In this document: piece after piece, positions 42,500 to 51,727 of the stretch
How the letters are laid out: every line of letters starts with the position of its first letter
Position numbering within the stretch: position 1 is the stretch's first letter
Assembly (NCBI RefSeq): GCF_009498275.1
Contig: NZ_CP045643.1
Coordinates: forward strand, 2,232,001-2,296,000
Length of the DNA stretch: 64,000 nucleotides
DNA from: Streptomyces fagopyri
Lineage (GTDB): Bacteria; Actinomycetota; Actinomycetes; Streptomycetales; Streptomycetaceae
Direction: 5' to 3'
Made by a program: the position numbers and the translations under genes
Notes under the pieces: model-generated
What the model saw: the letters and a program-made list of their open reading frames with translations, nothing else
Told to the model about the DNA's origin: nothing
The model's database searches: none

Positions 42500-42949
42500 A
42501 AGCGGGTTATGGAAACCGACCCACCGACTCCGGCCGAGGATCTGATGATCGCCGTGGAGCGGCTGGTCCGATACGTCCGCCGCAGCGCCGTCACCGGTGG
42601 CCTGAGCACGGCGGCCTCGTCCGCACTGAGCCGGCTCGGCCGGGAGGGACCGCAGCGGCTCACCGAACTCGCCAGGGCCGAGAACGTCTCCCAGCCGAAC
42701 ATGACCCAGCTGGTCACCCGGATGGAGCGCGCGGGCCTGGTCCGGCGCACCGCCGACCACAGCGACGGCCGGGGCGTGCTCGTGGAGGCCACCGACGACG
42801 GCCTGGACGTCTTCCGCCGGCGACGGGCCGAGCGCGCGGACGCTCTGCACCGGCTGATCGAGGACCTGACCGAACCGGAACAGCGGGCGGTCCGGGTCGC
42901 GCTGCCGGCCCTGGCCCGGGTCATCGACGACCGCCATTCCCGTTCCTGA
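42494..42949 (+). CDS. MarR-family transcriptional regulator
   Basis: Winged-helix regulator of about 151 residues: SSALSRLGREGPQRLTELAR, then VSQPNMTQLVTRMERAGLVR, then HSDGRGVLVEATDDGLDVF. Three in-frame ATG codons compete: 42479 and 42494 lie in the operator dyad, and 42509 gives METDPP. The predicted transcription start favours 42494 (leaderless) or 42509. It precedes an MFS gene by 33 bases, so control of that exporter is likely. Confidence 0.88.
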   Translation: MHKRVMETDPPTPAEDLMIAVERLVRYVRRSAVTGGLSTAASSALSRLGREGPQRLTELARAENVSQPNMTQLVTRMERAGLVRRTADHSDGRGVLVEATDDGLDVFRRRRAERADALHRLIEDLTEPEQRAVRVALPALARVIDDRHSRS

Positions 42950-42982
42950 CCCCGTTCCCTGCGACACCACGGAGAACCGCGC

Positions 42983-44704
42983 ATGAGTGCATCCCACGAA
43001 AGGGCCGCCGGCCCCTTCAAGCAGCCCAAGGCCGTCTGGGCCGTCGCGTTCGCCTGCGTCATCTCGTTCATGGGCATCGGTCTGGTCGACCCGATCCTGC
43101 CCGCTCTCGCCGAGGGCCTGCACGCCTCACCGAGCCAGGTCTCCCTGCTGTTCAGCAGCTATCTGATCGTCACCGCGGTCGCCATGCTGTTCGTCGGCTG
43201 GGTCTCCAGCCACATCGGCGCCAAGCGCACCCTGATCGTGGGACTCGCCGTCATCGTCGTCTTCGCGGCGCTCGCGGGTTCCTCCGGCTCCATCAACGGC
43301 ATCGTCGGCTTCCGGGCGGGCTGGGGCCTGGGCAACGCCCTGTTCATCGCCACCTCGCTCGCCGTCATCGTCGCCTCCGCGAGCGGCGGCTTCGGCGGCG
43401 CGATCATCCTGTACGAGACCGCCCTCGGCCTCGGCATCGCCGTGGGGCCGCTGCTGGGCGGCGAGCTGGGGGCCATCAGCTGGCGCGGTCCCTTCTTCGG
43501 CGTCGCCGTCCTGATGGCCGTCGCGCTCGCCGCGACAGTCGCCTTCGTGCCCGCCCTGCCCAAGCCCGAGCGGCCCACCTCGCCGCTCGCCCCCCTCAGG
43601 GCACTGCGCCACCGCGGCCTGCTGACCATGGGCATCATGGCCCTGCTGTACAACTGGGGCTTCTTCACGATGCTGGGCTACGCCCCGTACCCGATGAAGC
43701 TGAGCGCGCACCAGCTCGGGCTGGTCTTCACCGGGTGGGGTCTGCTGGTGGCCGCCTTCAGCGTGTTCTTCGCCCCGCGTCTGCAGGCCCGGTACGGCAC
43801 CGCCCCGGTGCTGTACGCCAACCTGCTCGGCCTCGGGATCGTCATGGCGGTCATCGCGGCCGGCGTCGACTCGCCCGGCGTGGTGATCACGGCGGTCGTG
43901 GTCAGCGGCGCGTTCATCGGTATCAACAACACCCTCACCACCCAGGCCGTCATGCTCGTCTCGCCCGTCGAGCGGCCGGTGGCCTCCTCCGCCTACGGCT
44001 TCCTCCGCTTCATCGGCGGCGGCCTCGCCCCCTATGCCGCCGGCAAGCTCGCCGACGCGACCGACCTCAGCGTCCCGTTCTACCTGGGCGCCGCGACCTT
44101 CCTCGTGGCCATTCCGGTCCTGGCGAGCGGCCACGGTCTGCTCCGCCGGGCCGAACGGACGGCCGGCGAGGGCGCGTCCGTCGTACCCACGCTCACTCCG
44201 GTCGGCGGTGCCGCGGTCACCGCCGGGCCGCCGCTCATCGTCGCCGTCGGCGCCCACGAGAGGGCCGCCGCCATCGTCGACACGGCGGCTCGGCTCGCCC
44301 GGGACACGGGTACGGCGCTGGAGGTGGTGCACGTCCAGCAGACCGCCGTGGTCGAGGAACAGGCCGTGGACGTCGAGACGGCCGACCAGGCCCGCTCCGC
44401 CGTCGCCGCCCACCTCGACCGGCTCGCGGCCCACGGCGTCCCCGCCGTCGGCCAGATACTCACGAGCGTCGGCGACCACGCCGCCGCGGGCCGGGCCCTG
44501 GCCCGGCATGCCGCCGACGTCCACGCCGGCACCGTCGCCGTGGGCCGCTCGCCCCGCGGTCCGCTGGCCCAGTTCGCCGACGGGAGCTTCACCAGCGCGC
44601 TCACGCACACCGCGGCCTGCGCGGTCGTCCTCGTCGACCCCGACAGCGCACCCCGGCCGCTGACCACGGCCACCCTGGCGGAGCTGCGCGCCGCCTCCGC
44701 CTGA
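42983..44704 (+). CDS. MFS transporter with C-terminal universal-stress-protein domain
   Basis: Fusion protein of 573 residues. Residues 15-400 are a 12-helix major-facilitator exporter: GIGLVDPILPALAEGLHASP at helix 1, FVGWVSSHIGAKRTLIVGL (motif A) near residue 75, and YETALGLGIAVGPLLGGELG (motif C, drug:H+ antiporter type) near residue 145. Residues 415-560 form a UspA-like domain: PLIVAVGAHERAAAIVDTAA, then GTALEVVHVQQ and VHAGTVAVGRSPRGPLAQF with the GS loop. It is probably repressed by the upstream MarR protein. Confidence 0.9.
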   Translation: MSASHERAAGPFKQPKAVWAVAFACVISFMGIGLVDPILPALAEGLHASPSQVSLLFSSYLIVTAVAMLFVGWVSSHIGAKRTLIVGLAVIVVFAALAGSSGSINGIVGFRAGWGLGNALFIATSLAVIVASASGGFGGAIILYETALGLGIAVGPLLGGELGAISWRGPFFGVAVLMAVALAATVAFVPALPKPERPTSPLAPLRALRHRGLLTMGIMALLYNWGFFTMLGYAPYPMKLSAHQLGLVFTGWGLLVAAFSVFFAPRLQARYGTAPVLYANLLGLGIVMAVIAAGVDSPGVVITAVVVSGAFIGINNTLTTQAVMLVSPVERPVASSAYGFLRFIGGGLAPYAAGKLADATDLSVPFYLGAATFLVAIPVLASGHGLLRRAERTAGEGASVVPTLTPVGGAAVTAGPPLIVAVGAHERAAAIVDTAARLARDTGTALEVVHVQQTAVVEEQAVDVETADQARSAVAAHLDRLAAHGVPAVGQILTSVGDHAAAGRALARHAADVHAGTVAVGRSPRGPLAQFADGSFTSALTHTAACAVVLVDPDSAPRPLTTATLAELRAASA

Positions 44705-44728
44705 GCGGCGCGGCGGCCGGCGCGGCCG

Positions 44729-45238
44729 TCAGCCGACCTCCGCGGCGAACGCCTCGTACCCCCGGTCGTCGAAGAGCACGAACCTGACCTCCTCGACCGC
44801 CGCCTCCGTGTCCCGTACGGTCCGCACGGCGACCCGGGCGGCGTCCTCCATCGGCCACCCGTACACACCGGCCGAGACGGCGGGGAACGCGACCGTGCGG
44901 GCGCCGAGTTCGTCGGCGACCCGCAGTGATTCGCGGTAGCACGAGGCCAGCAGGTCCGATCGGTCCTCGGTGCCGCTGTAGACCGGTCCCACGGTGTGGA
45001 TCACCCATCGCGCGTCCAGGTCACCCGCGGTGGTCGCGACGGCCTTGCCGGTGGCCAGGCCCTTGCCGTAGTGCGAGGCGCGGAGCCTGCGGCAGTCCGC
45101 CAGGACGGCGGGACCTCCACGGCGGTGGATGGCCCCGTCCACTCCCCCGCCGCCGAGCAGCGAGGAGTTCGCCGCGTTGACGATCGCGTCGACGCTCTGC
45201 CCGGTGATGTCGCCCCGCACCAGAGTGATGACGGTCAT
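44729..45238 (-). CDS. macro-domain (O-acetyl-ADP-ribose deacetylase-like) protein
   Basis: Protein of 169 residues with the macrodomain signature: VRGDITGQSVDAIVNAANSS, then GGGVDGAIHRRGG, ATTAGDLDARWVIHTVGPVY and TVAFPAVSAGVYGWPMEDAA. Members remove ADP-ribose from proteins or hydrolyse O-acetyl-ADP-ribose, the product of sirtuins. GAGGAGG precedes the ATG. It is convergent with the MFS gene. Confidence 0.92.
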   Translation of the reverse strand: MTVITLVRGDITGQSVDAIVNAANSSLLGGGGVDGAIHRRGGPAVLADCRRLRASHYGKGLATGKAVATTAGDLDARWVIHTVGPVYSGTEDRSDLLASCYRESLRVADELGARTVAFPAVSAGVYGWPMEDAARVAVRTVRDTEAAVEEVRFVLFDDRGYEAFAAEVG

Positions 45239-45324
45239 GACGGGCCAGCCTCCTCGTAGATGGTCCTCACCGCATTGTCCCCCGGTCGCCGGCCCGCCGC
45301 CGTCCGTGCCGCTGCCCCGGTCGG

Positions 45325-46743
45325 TCAGGTCTGTCGCAGGCGACGCCACACGGCCTTCGCCGCGTTGTGCCCGGACATGCCGTGCACGCCGGGACCCGGC
45401 GGGGTGGCCGAGGAACAGATGAACACGGCCGGATGCGGGGTGTTGTACGGGGACAGGGACAGCCGGGGGCGCAGCAGGAGCCGCAGTCCGGAGGCGGCGC
45501 CGCACGCGATGTCGCCGCCCACGTAGTTGGCGTTGCGCGCGGCGAGTTCGCGCGGGCCGGCGGTCGCGCGGGCCAGTACGCGGTCGCGGAATCCGGGCGC
45601 GAACCGCTCCAGCTGGCGCTCGATCGCGTCGGTGAGGTCCCCTGTCCAGCCGTTGGGAACGTGCCCGTACGCCCAGAACACCTGCTTTCCCTCGGGTGCC
45701 CGGGAGGGGTCGGCGACGCTGGGCTGCACGGTGATCAGGAAGGGCGCGTCGGGCGCCCGGCCCTCGCGCGAGACGGCCTGCAGAGCGGCGCCGATCTCGG
45801 CCCGGCTCGCGCCGATCTGCACGGTCCCGGCGGTACGGGCCTCCTCCGCCGTCCAGGGCACGGGCCCGTCCAGCGCGTAGTCGACCTTGAAGACGGCCGC
45901 CCCGTAGCGGTAGTTCTCGTAGTACCGGCCGAAGCCCGCGATCCGGGACAGCGCGGTGGGCGAGGTGTCGAAGACGTAGGCGCGCGCGGGCGGCAGGTCG
46001 TCGAGGCGCTTGACCTCGTAGTCGGTGTGGACGCTGCCGCCGAGGTCCCGCAGGTAGGCGGTGAGCGCGTCGGAGATCGACTGGGAGCCGCCGCGCGCCA
46101 CGGGCCAGCCGCGGGCGTGGGCGGCCAGGGCGAAGACCAGGCCCACGGCGCCGGTGGCGATGCCGTCCAGCGGGGCGATGACGTGGGCGACGAGCCCCGC
46201 GAACAGGGCCTTGGCCCGCTCGTCGCGAAAGCGCCGCATCAGCCAGGTGGAGGGTGGCAGTCCGGTGAGGCCGAACCGGGCCAGGGTGACCGGGTCGCGG
46301 GGCAGCGCGGTCAGCGGCAGCGACATGAAGTCGTGTGCCAACGTGTCCCACTTGGGGAGGAAGGGGGCGACCAGCCGGCGGTAGGTGCCGGCGTCGCGCG
46401 GCCCGAACGAGGCGGCCGTCTCCGCGACGGAGCGCGCGAGCACCGCGGCCGTGCCGTCCGGGAACGGGTGGGCCATGGGCAGTTCGGCGTGCAGCCACTC
46501 CAGTCCGTAGCGCTCCAGGGGCATCGCGCGGAACGCGGGCGAGTTGATGCCGAGCGGATGGGCGGCCGAGCAGGGGTCGTGCCGGAATCCGGGCAGGGTC
46601 AGCTCTTCGGTACGGGCGCCGCCGCCCACCGTGTCCCGCGCCTCGAAGACGGCCACGGAGAAGCCCCGCCGGGCCAGTTCCACGGCGGCCGTCAGCCCGT
46701 TCGGCCCCGCACCCACGACGACGGCATCGAGCATCGACGGCAC
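45325..46743 (-). CDS. phytoene-desaturase-like FAD/NAD(P) oxidoreductase
   Basis: Flavoprotein of 472 residues. The dinucleotide-binding N terminus is [21 protein letters not shown] with [14 protein letters not shown], and the C terminus has [25 protein letters not shown], the FAD-contact region of CrtI-type enzymes. Typical NAD(P)/FAD oxidoreductases of this type do not act only on carotenoids, and no carotenoid genes are near. GTG 46743 has AAGGAG upstream. Confidence 0.88.
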   Translation of the reverse strand: MPSMLDAVVVGAGPNGLTAAVELARRGFSVAVFEARDTVGGGARTEELTLPGFRHDPCSAAHPLGINSPAFRAMPLERYGLEWLHAELPMAHPFPDGTAAVLARSVAETAASFGPRDAGTYRRLVAPFLPKWDTLAHDFMSLPLTALPRDPVTLARFGLTGLPPSTWLMRRFRDERAKALFAGLVAHVIAPLDGIATGAVGLVFALAAHARGWPVARGGSQSISDALTAYLRDLGGSVHTDYEVKRLDDLPPARAYVFDTSPTALSRIAGFGRYYENYRYGAAVFKVDYALDGPVPWTAEEARTAGTVQIGASRAEIGAALQAVSREGRAPDAPFLITVQPSVADPSRAPEGKQVFWAYGHVPNGWTGDLTDAIERQLERFAPGFRDRVLARATAGPRELAARNANYVGGDIACGAASGLRLLLRPRLSLSPYNTPHPAVFICSSATPPGPGVHGMSGHNAAKAVWRRLRQT

Positions 46744-46880
46744 TTTCGGACTCCTTTGTCGGCCCACGGCCAGTGACCACCAGGATATGCCGGAGGACTG
46801 ACGGTCCCGGCGGTGCGGGGTGGGAATCCGCGAGCCGCGGGGGCCCGCGACCGCCGCACCACGCGGGGCCGGCACACCGC

Positions 46881-46958
46881 GCGGCCGAGCGAGGCGGGCG
46901 GCCGAGCGGGGCGGGCGGCCGAGCGGGGCGGGGCGGGGCGGGCGGCCGAGCGAGGCGG
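46881..46958. repeat. 17-bp tandem repeat, four units
   Basis: GCGGCCGAGCGRGGCGG occurs at 46881, 46898, 46915 and, after a 10-base insert, 46942. It lies in the 281-base gap between phospholipase C and the oxidoreductase. The gap has no other clear feature. Confidence 0.88.
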
Positions 46959-47024
46959 GCGTCGCCCTGTGCGCCGGTCGGGACCGGGGGCCGTCGTCGG
47001 CGCCCGGTCCCGGCCGGCGGTGAC

Positions 47025-48995
47025 TCACACGGTGTGGACCGTTCCGGCGTAGCGCTGGGCGAACCGGGTGCCGGTGCCCGCGGTGACCGTGAAGTCGTAC
47101 CGTCCCGCGTCGGTGCGCCACGTCAGGCGGGTACGGTCGCCCGCCCCGACCCAGACCGTCCGCTCCTCGCCGGCGAAGTCGTTCGGCGTGATCGTGAACG
47201 CCGCCTCGGTGCCACCGGTGTTGCGCAACTCCAGTTCCACCGAGGCCTGTTCCGCGCGCCCGGAGTGCCGCAGGGCCGCCGTCACCGACGGCACCGCCAC
47301 GTCGTCCTGGCCCGTGCGGACGACGGTGCCGGAGAAGCGGCGGACGAATCCGTCGGCGCCGTACACGGAGAAGTCGTAGCGGCCGTCTGTGTCGGCGCCG
47401 TCCCACACATAGGTGCGGGACGAACGCGGCGGAACCGTGAAGGGGGTGCCGGCGAAGGGCAGGGCCGTGTTCGGCAGGACGGTGAAGTGGTAGCCGACGC
47501 TGCCGTCGTTGGTGAGCGCGCAGGTGACCTTGCCGGTGCTCCGGTCGACCTCCACGTCGGCCCACGGGCGGTACGGCAGGGCGCGGTGCGGCCGGTGACC
47601 CTCCTCCTGCGCGGGCATGGACTGCTGGTCCGGCACCTTGACCGCCGGCAGCGAGTCGCCGGCGTCCGCCTTGGCCATCAGCGCGACCGTGTCAGGCAGG
47701 GCCGGGATGCTGTAGTCGGGCCTGGTGAAGTCGAAGGCGCTGGTGAGGTCGCCGCAGACGGTGCGCCGCCAGTCGGAGATGTTGGGCTCCCGCACACCGG
47801 TCACGCGCTCCAGGAAGCGGACCACCGAAGTGTGGTCGAACACCTGGGAGTTGACCCAGCCGCCGCGCGACCACGGCGAGACGACCCACAGCGGCACCCG
47901 GCTGCCCAGGCCGATGGGCTTGCCGTTCGCGAACTCGTCCTTGGTGCCGGGCTCGGGGAACGGCGGGATGACGTGGTCGAAGTAGCCGTCGTTCTCGTCG
48001 TACATGACCAGGAAGACGGTGTGCTTCCACACGTCGGGGTTGGAGAACAGCGACTGCAGCGCGGTGTCGACCCAGTGGGCGCCGTAGTCGGGGCTTGCGT
48101 CCGGGTGTTCGCAGAACAGGTAGGGCGCCACCAGCCAGGAGACCGTGGGCAGCGTGCCGTCCTTGCAGTGCTGGTCGAACGCCGTGAGGTCCCACTTCGT
48201 CATCGCGTTGACGTAGCGCGGGTCGTCCTTGGGGAACTCGTGGAACTGCTTGAAGTACGACAGGGCGTTGTCGTCGTAGTCGCCGTAACGGTCGTCGGAG
48301 CCGTCGGGGTTGTGGTAGACGCGCCAGGTGACGCCCGCCTCCTCCAGACGTTCGGCGTACGTCGTCCAGTCCGCCACCGGGTTGTCCGTGACCGGTGTGT
48401 TGTCCGTCCACGGGCCGGTGGTGCCGTCCACGCCGGGACCGGCGGTGCCGGTCCACAGGTAGAGGCGGTTGGGGTCGGTGGGGCCGTTGAGCGAGCAGAA
48501 GTAGCCGTCGCAGAGGGTGAAGGCGTCGGCCAGCGCGTACTGGTAGGGGATGTCGGCCCGCGTGAAGTAGCCCATGGTCCGCTCGCCCTTGGCGGAGACC
48601 CACTTGTTCATGGCGCCGCCGTTGACGGCCGAGTGGCCGCTGTCCCAGTCGTGCGGGAGGCCGCCCGCGTTCTGCGCGTTGTACTTCGTGGTGTCCATGC
48701 GGAAGGGCAGGAGGTGGCCCTCCTTGCGGCCCGTGGCGGGCTGGCGGAACACCGATTCGCCGTCCTGGAGGGAGGTGGCCTGGCGGTCGCCGAAGCCCCG
48801 TACCCCGCTCAGGGTGCCGAAGTAGTGGTCGAAGCTGCGGTTCTCCTGCATCAGGACGACGACGTGCTTGACGTCCTCGATGCTGCCGTGGCCGGTGCCG
48901 CGCCCCGCGGCCTGCGCCGTGCCGGGGAGCCCGGCCGCTATCGCGGCTCCGGCCGCGGTGGTGCCGATGAAGGTGCGGCGGCTTATCTCGGTCAT
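47025..48995 (-). CDS. Tat-exported phospholipase C, phosphocholine-specific type
   Basis: Secreted phosphoesterase of 656 residues. The Tat signal is SRRTFIG with a hydrophobic stretch and TAQAA cleavage region. The catalytic domain begins [20 protein letters not shown] and includes [12 protein letters not shown], as in acid-phosphatase-like non-haemolytic phospholipases. Two copies of the C-terminal DUF756-type beta domain follow (about 470-560 and 575-656, each ending in a YDFSV or YDFTV strand). It probably releases diacylglycerol from phosphatidylcholine or similar lipids outside the cell. It lies 29 bases after the phosphodiesterase-like gene. Confidence 0.93.
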   Translation of the reverse strand: MTEISRRTFIGTTAAGAAIAAGLPGTAQAAGRGTGHGSIEDVKHVVVLMQENRSFDHYFGTLSGVRGFGDRQATSLQDGESVFRQPATGRKEGHLLPFRMDTTKYNAQNAGGLPHDWDSGHSAVNGGAMNKWVSAKGERTMGYFTRADIPYQYALADAFTLCDGYFCSLNGPTDPNRLYLWTGTAGPGVDGTTGPWTDNTPVTDNPVADWTTYAERLEEAGVTWRVYHNPDGSDDRYGDYDDNALSYFKQFHEFPKDDPRYVNAMTKWDLTAFDQHCKDGTLPTVSWLVAPYLFCEHPDASPDYGAHWVDTALQSLFSNPDVWKHTVFLVMYDENDGYFDHVIPPFPEPGTKDEFANGKPIGLGSRVPLWVVSPWSRGGWVNSQVFDHTSVVRFLERVTGVREPNISDWRRTVCGDLTSAFDFTRPDYSIPALPDTVALMAKADAGDSLPAVKVPDQQSMPAQEEGHRPHRALPYRPWADVEVDRSTGKVTCALTNDGSVGYHFTVLPNTALPFAGTPFTVPPRSSRTYVWDGADTDGRYDFSVYGADGFVRRFSGTVVRTGQDDVAVPSVTAALRHSGRAEQASVELELRNTGGTEAAFTITPNDFAGEERTVWVGAGDRTRLTWRTDAGRYDFTVTAGTGTRFAQRYAGTVHTV

Positions 48996-49024
48996 GGGAG
49001 GAAGGTCCTTCGGATCGTTCGCGG

Positions 49025-50791
49025 TCAGCCGCGGGCGGGCAGGGAGAAGGTGACGACGGCGGCCGCGTGATCGGACGGCCAGCCGTTGGCGGCGGTGTCC
49101 GGGACCGGCCGGGGCCAGCCGGTGAACAGGCTGTGCGCCTCGACGACCTTGAGGCGGCCCGCGTACTGGATCTGGTCGATCCGGTCCTGCGGCTCGGCCC
49201 CGTCACCGCCCTCGCGGCGCGGCCTGACGGGGGACCAGGTGATGCCGGGTGCCTTCTCCGGGTTCGTGTGGGCGTCGCGGAAGGCGTCGACGAGGCCCGC
49301 CTTCTCCAGTGCCTCGGTGACGGGCCAGCGGAGCCGGCCCGCTCCCCCGTGCGCGGACGCCGTGCGGCTCGTCCAGTCGTGGTGGGACGGCGAGGCGAGT
49401 CCGGCCGCCAGCACGACGGGCGTCCGGGAGGCGAGTTCCGGCCGCAGGGCGGCCACCAGCGCCTGCACCTGCCGGTAGCGGACCGTGCCCTTCTCCGCCG
49501 CCTCGACCTGCGCGGGCGTCCGGCCCGCCGTCAGCGTGTACGGCCCGTAGCCGGCTTCGTCCAACTGGGCCGTCCACAGGCGTACGGTGCGGTCGTCGGG
49601 CAGCTGCAGCGTCGCCGCCGCGGCCGGGAGCGTCGCGGTCGGGGCGACGACGTCGGCGAGCGGGTGGCGGCTCACGATGCCGAGGCCGCCGGCCTGGTAC
49701 GCGTGCCAGCCGAGCGCGCCCGCGAGGTTCCCGGCCGCCTTGTCACCGCATTCCTGGAGCGCCACGACGTCCAGGCCCTGGGTGAGCACCAGTCGCAGCT
49801 GCTTCTCCAGGAAGCCGTCGACGTGCGTGCCGGCGTCCCAGAGGTTCAGCGTGGCCACCTTCAGCCGCAGCCGCTCCCGGGAGGTGCGCACCGGCACCTG
49901 GACGGTCACGGTGTCGCTGCCGGCTGCGCTGTCGGTGACGGCGGCCACCAGGCGGCCGGGTCTGCGGGGCGCGATGTGCGGGGCCCTGCCGCTGACCGTG
50001 CCGTCCGCGGCCACCGACAGCCACGAGTCGCCACCGACCCGTTCGAAGGTCGCGCCGCCCGCGGGGTTGCCCTCGGGCCTGATCCACAGACCGCCCAGCT
50101 TCACCGCGAAGTCCTTGCCCGCGGTCTGCGGCTCGGTGGTGACGGCGTCCACGACCGCGTGCGGGCGCGGGATCACCGGGCGCACGGCGAAGCTGAACGC
50201 GGCGGTCTCGGCGAGGATGCCGTAGCCGTCCTTGGCCAGCAGGTAGGCGGTGTACGGGCCGCCGCTCAGGCCGGAGGTGTCCAGGGTGATGTCACCGGAG
50301 GCGGCCGGGGTGTACTCCCAGGCGAGGGAGGAGCCGTGGCCCGGCTGCCGGTCGCCGTCATACACCCCGATCCAGTTCTTCGGGTCCGGTGAGCCCGTCG
50401 TCCAGTGGAAGGAGAGCTTGTCGCCCTCGTGCGGGGCGGGGGTCGTCAGCTCGACGAAGTCGCCGAGGGGCGCGCCCGCGAAGCTGAACGGCTCGGTCCT
50501 GGCGAGGACTCCGTAGCCGTCCTTGGCCAGCAGGTACACGATGTACGGGCCGCCGCTCAGGCCGGAGGTGTCGAGGGTGGTCTGCCCGGACGTGCCGGGC
50601 ACGTACGCCCACACGAGAGAGCTGCTGCCGCTGGCGGGCAGCCGGTCGGCGGGGTAGACGCCGATCCAGTTCTTGGGGTCGGGGGCGTCCGTCGCCCAGG
50701 TCAGGGCCAGTTCGGTGCCGCGCGGCGGGGGCGTCGTGGAGCCGATCGCGATGCTGCTCCCGGACGTGGCGGCCTGTGAGAGGGATGACAC
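49025..50791 (-). CDS. endonuclease/exonuclease/phosphatase-family protein with two N-terminal repeat domains
   Basis: Protein of 588 residues. Residues 15-120 and 120-220 are near-copies of one beta domain, each with DPKNWIGVY and TLDTSGLSGGPY (reminiscent of SKICH-type domains). A putative Ig-like stretch follows, then the EEP catalytic domain from about 300: KVATLNLWDAGTH, VVALQECGDKAAGN, LGIVSRHPLADVV, and the late DRIDQIQY and WPSDHAAVV-like motif. It probably hydrolyses phosphodiesters (nucleic acid or sphingomyelinase-like). No signal peptide is obvious from GTG 50791. It shares an operon with phospholipase C. Confidence 0.85.
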   Translation of the reverse strand: MSSLSQAATSGSSIAIGSTTPPPRGTELALTWATDAPDPKNWIGVYPADRLPASGSSSLVWAYVPGTSGQTTLDTSGLSGGPYIVYLLAKDGYGVLARTEPFSFAGAPLGDFVELTTPAPHEGDKLSFHWTTGSPDPKNWIGVYDGDRQPGHGSSLAWEYTPAASGDITLDTSGLSGGPYTAYLLAKDGYGILAETAAFSFAVRPVIPRPHAVVDAVTTEPQTAGKDFAVKLGGLWIRPEGNPAGGATFERVGGDSWLSVAADGTVSGRAPHIAPRRPGRLVAAVTDSAAGSDTVTVQVPVRTSRERLRLKVATLNLWDAGTHVDGFLEKQLRLVLTQGLDVVALQECGDKAAGNLAGALGWHAYQAGGLGIVSRHPLADVVAPTATLPAAAATLQLPDDRTVRLWTAQLDEAGYGPYTLTAGRTPAQVEAAEKGTVRYRQVQALVAALRPELASRTPVVLAAGLASPSHHDWTSRTASAHGGAGRLRWPVTEALEKAGLVDAFRDAHTNPEKAPGITWSPVRPRREGGDGAEPQDRIDQIQYAGRLKVVEAHSLFTGWPRPVPDTAANGWPSDHAAAVVTFSLPARG

Positions 50792-50844
50792 GGTGTTGGG
50801 TCCTCTCCGCCCCGGGTACCGCCTCGGCGGCACCCGGGTGAGCA

Positions 50845-50862
50845 AAGTTGTCTAGATAACTT
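50845..50862. promoter_or_regulatory. GntR/DasR-like palindromic site upstream of the phospholipase operon
   Basis: AAGTTGTCTAGATAACTT is an almost perfect 18-bp dyad in a local low-GC patch 54 bases before the gene start. It shares the central GTCTAGA and eleven of sixteen positions with the DasR-type consensus, so a GntR-family regulator is a reasonable guess. Confidence 0.6.
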
Positions 50863-50863
50863 C

Positions 50864-51727
50864 GCTCCATAGCAAGCCGTCCCCCGGCGACGGCCCCGTG
50901 AACGAGAGGTTGCCTCCGCCCGGGAGGAAGACGGAACACTGAGGTTTCCCCGCGCGAGCCGCGAGCCCCGAATCCGGCCGGAAAATGGGCTCTGAGCTGG
51001 GACTATCCGAGGCTCTCGACCTCCTTTACAGCCCTCGGGGGCCGCCCGTTCCGCGTTCCGTCACCTCACCGCGCGGAGGGATTCGGCACGCCGCACCGGT
51101 CATCCGGTCACCCTCCTCGCTGTGCACAGCCGAGGGCCGCGCGGGCACAGGCGGAGGAGCGTCCGCCGGGTACGACGGGGGCAAGGCCGGCCGAGGGCGA
51201 GCGGAGTGCCGGCGCGGAAGGCCGCCCCGGCTTCGGTTGCCCCGGCTTCGGTTTCGGCGGCTTCGGTTTCGGCGGCCGCCCAGGAAGGTGGGGGTGCCTG
51301 CGAGAAGTCGGACACGGGCAAGGGAGTTGCCCTGGGGTCCCGTCGTATCCGAATGACGTCGCCCCGCAGGAACCCCTCCAGCTCACGGAGCGCGCGGGGC
51401 CGGGGCCACGGACCACGCGGGGCGAGGCGATGGACCGCGCCGGGACCGAGGCCACGGACCGCGCGGGACGCGACCGGCACGGACCGGGCGAGGCGGAAGG
51501 CGACGCGCCACGCGAGGCGCGAAGGCCACGGACCACCCAGGGACCGCGCGGGACGCGACCGTCACGGCCGACACGGGGCGACCGTCACGGACCGCCCGGG
51601 GCCGAAGCCACGCGAGGCGCGAGGCGCGACCGTCACGGACCTCGCGGGCGAAGGCCCCTGACCCCCACGGGCCACGCGGGACGCGACCGTCACGGGTCGT
51701 GCGGTGTGGGGCGCCCGCGGCTGCCGG
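50864..51727. other. long intergenic region of degenerate repeats
   Basis: No convincing gene in 860 bases. CTTCGGTTTCGGCGG is tandemly repeated twice at 51246-51275. CGACCGTCACGG occurs four times (51556, 51579, 51627, 51684) among CGCGGGACG and GAGGCGCGA words from about 51400 to the inositol-phosphatase stop. Open frames here are Arg-rich and repetitive. It may be expanded non-coding DNA or the relic of an arginine-rich coding repeat. Confidence 0.65.

Noticed and set aside
46773..49070. 765-codon open frame opposite phospholipase C
   Set aside because: Antisense shadow of a strongly supported Tat-exported enzyme; its sequence is Val/Arg/Gly/Asp-rich with no motif.
51100..51661. Arg-rich open frames in the long intergenic gap
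   Set aside because: Repetitive composition, no ribosome site at a sensible place and no motif. They follow from the degenerate GC repeats.
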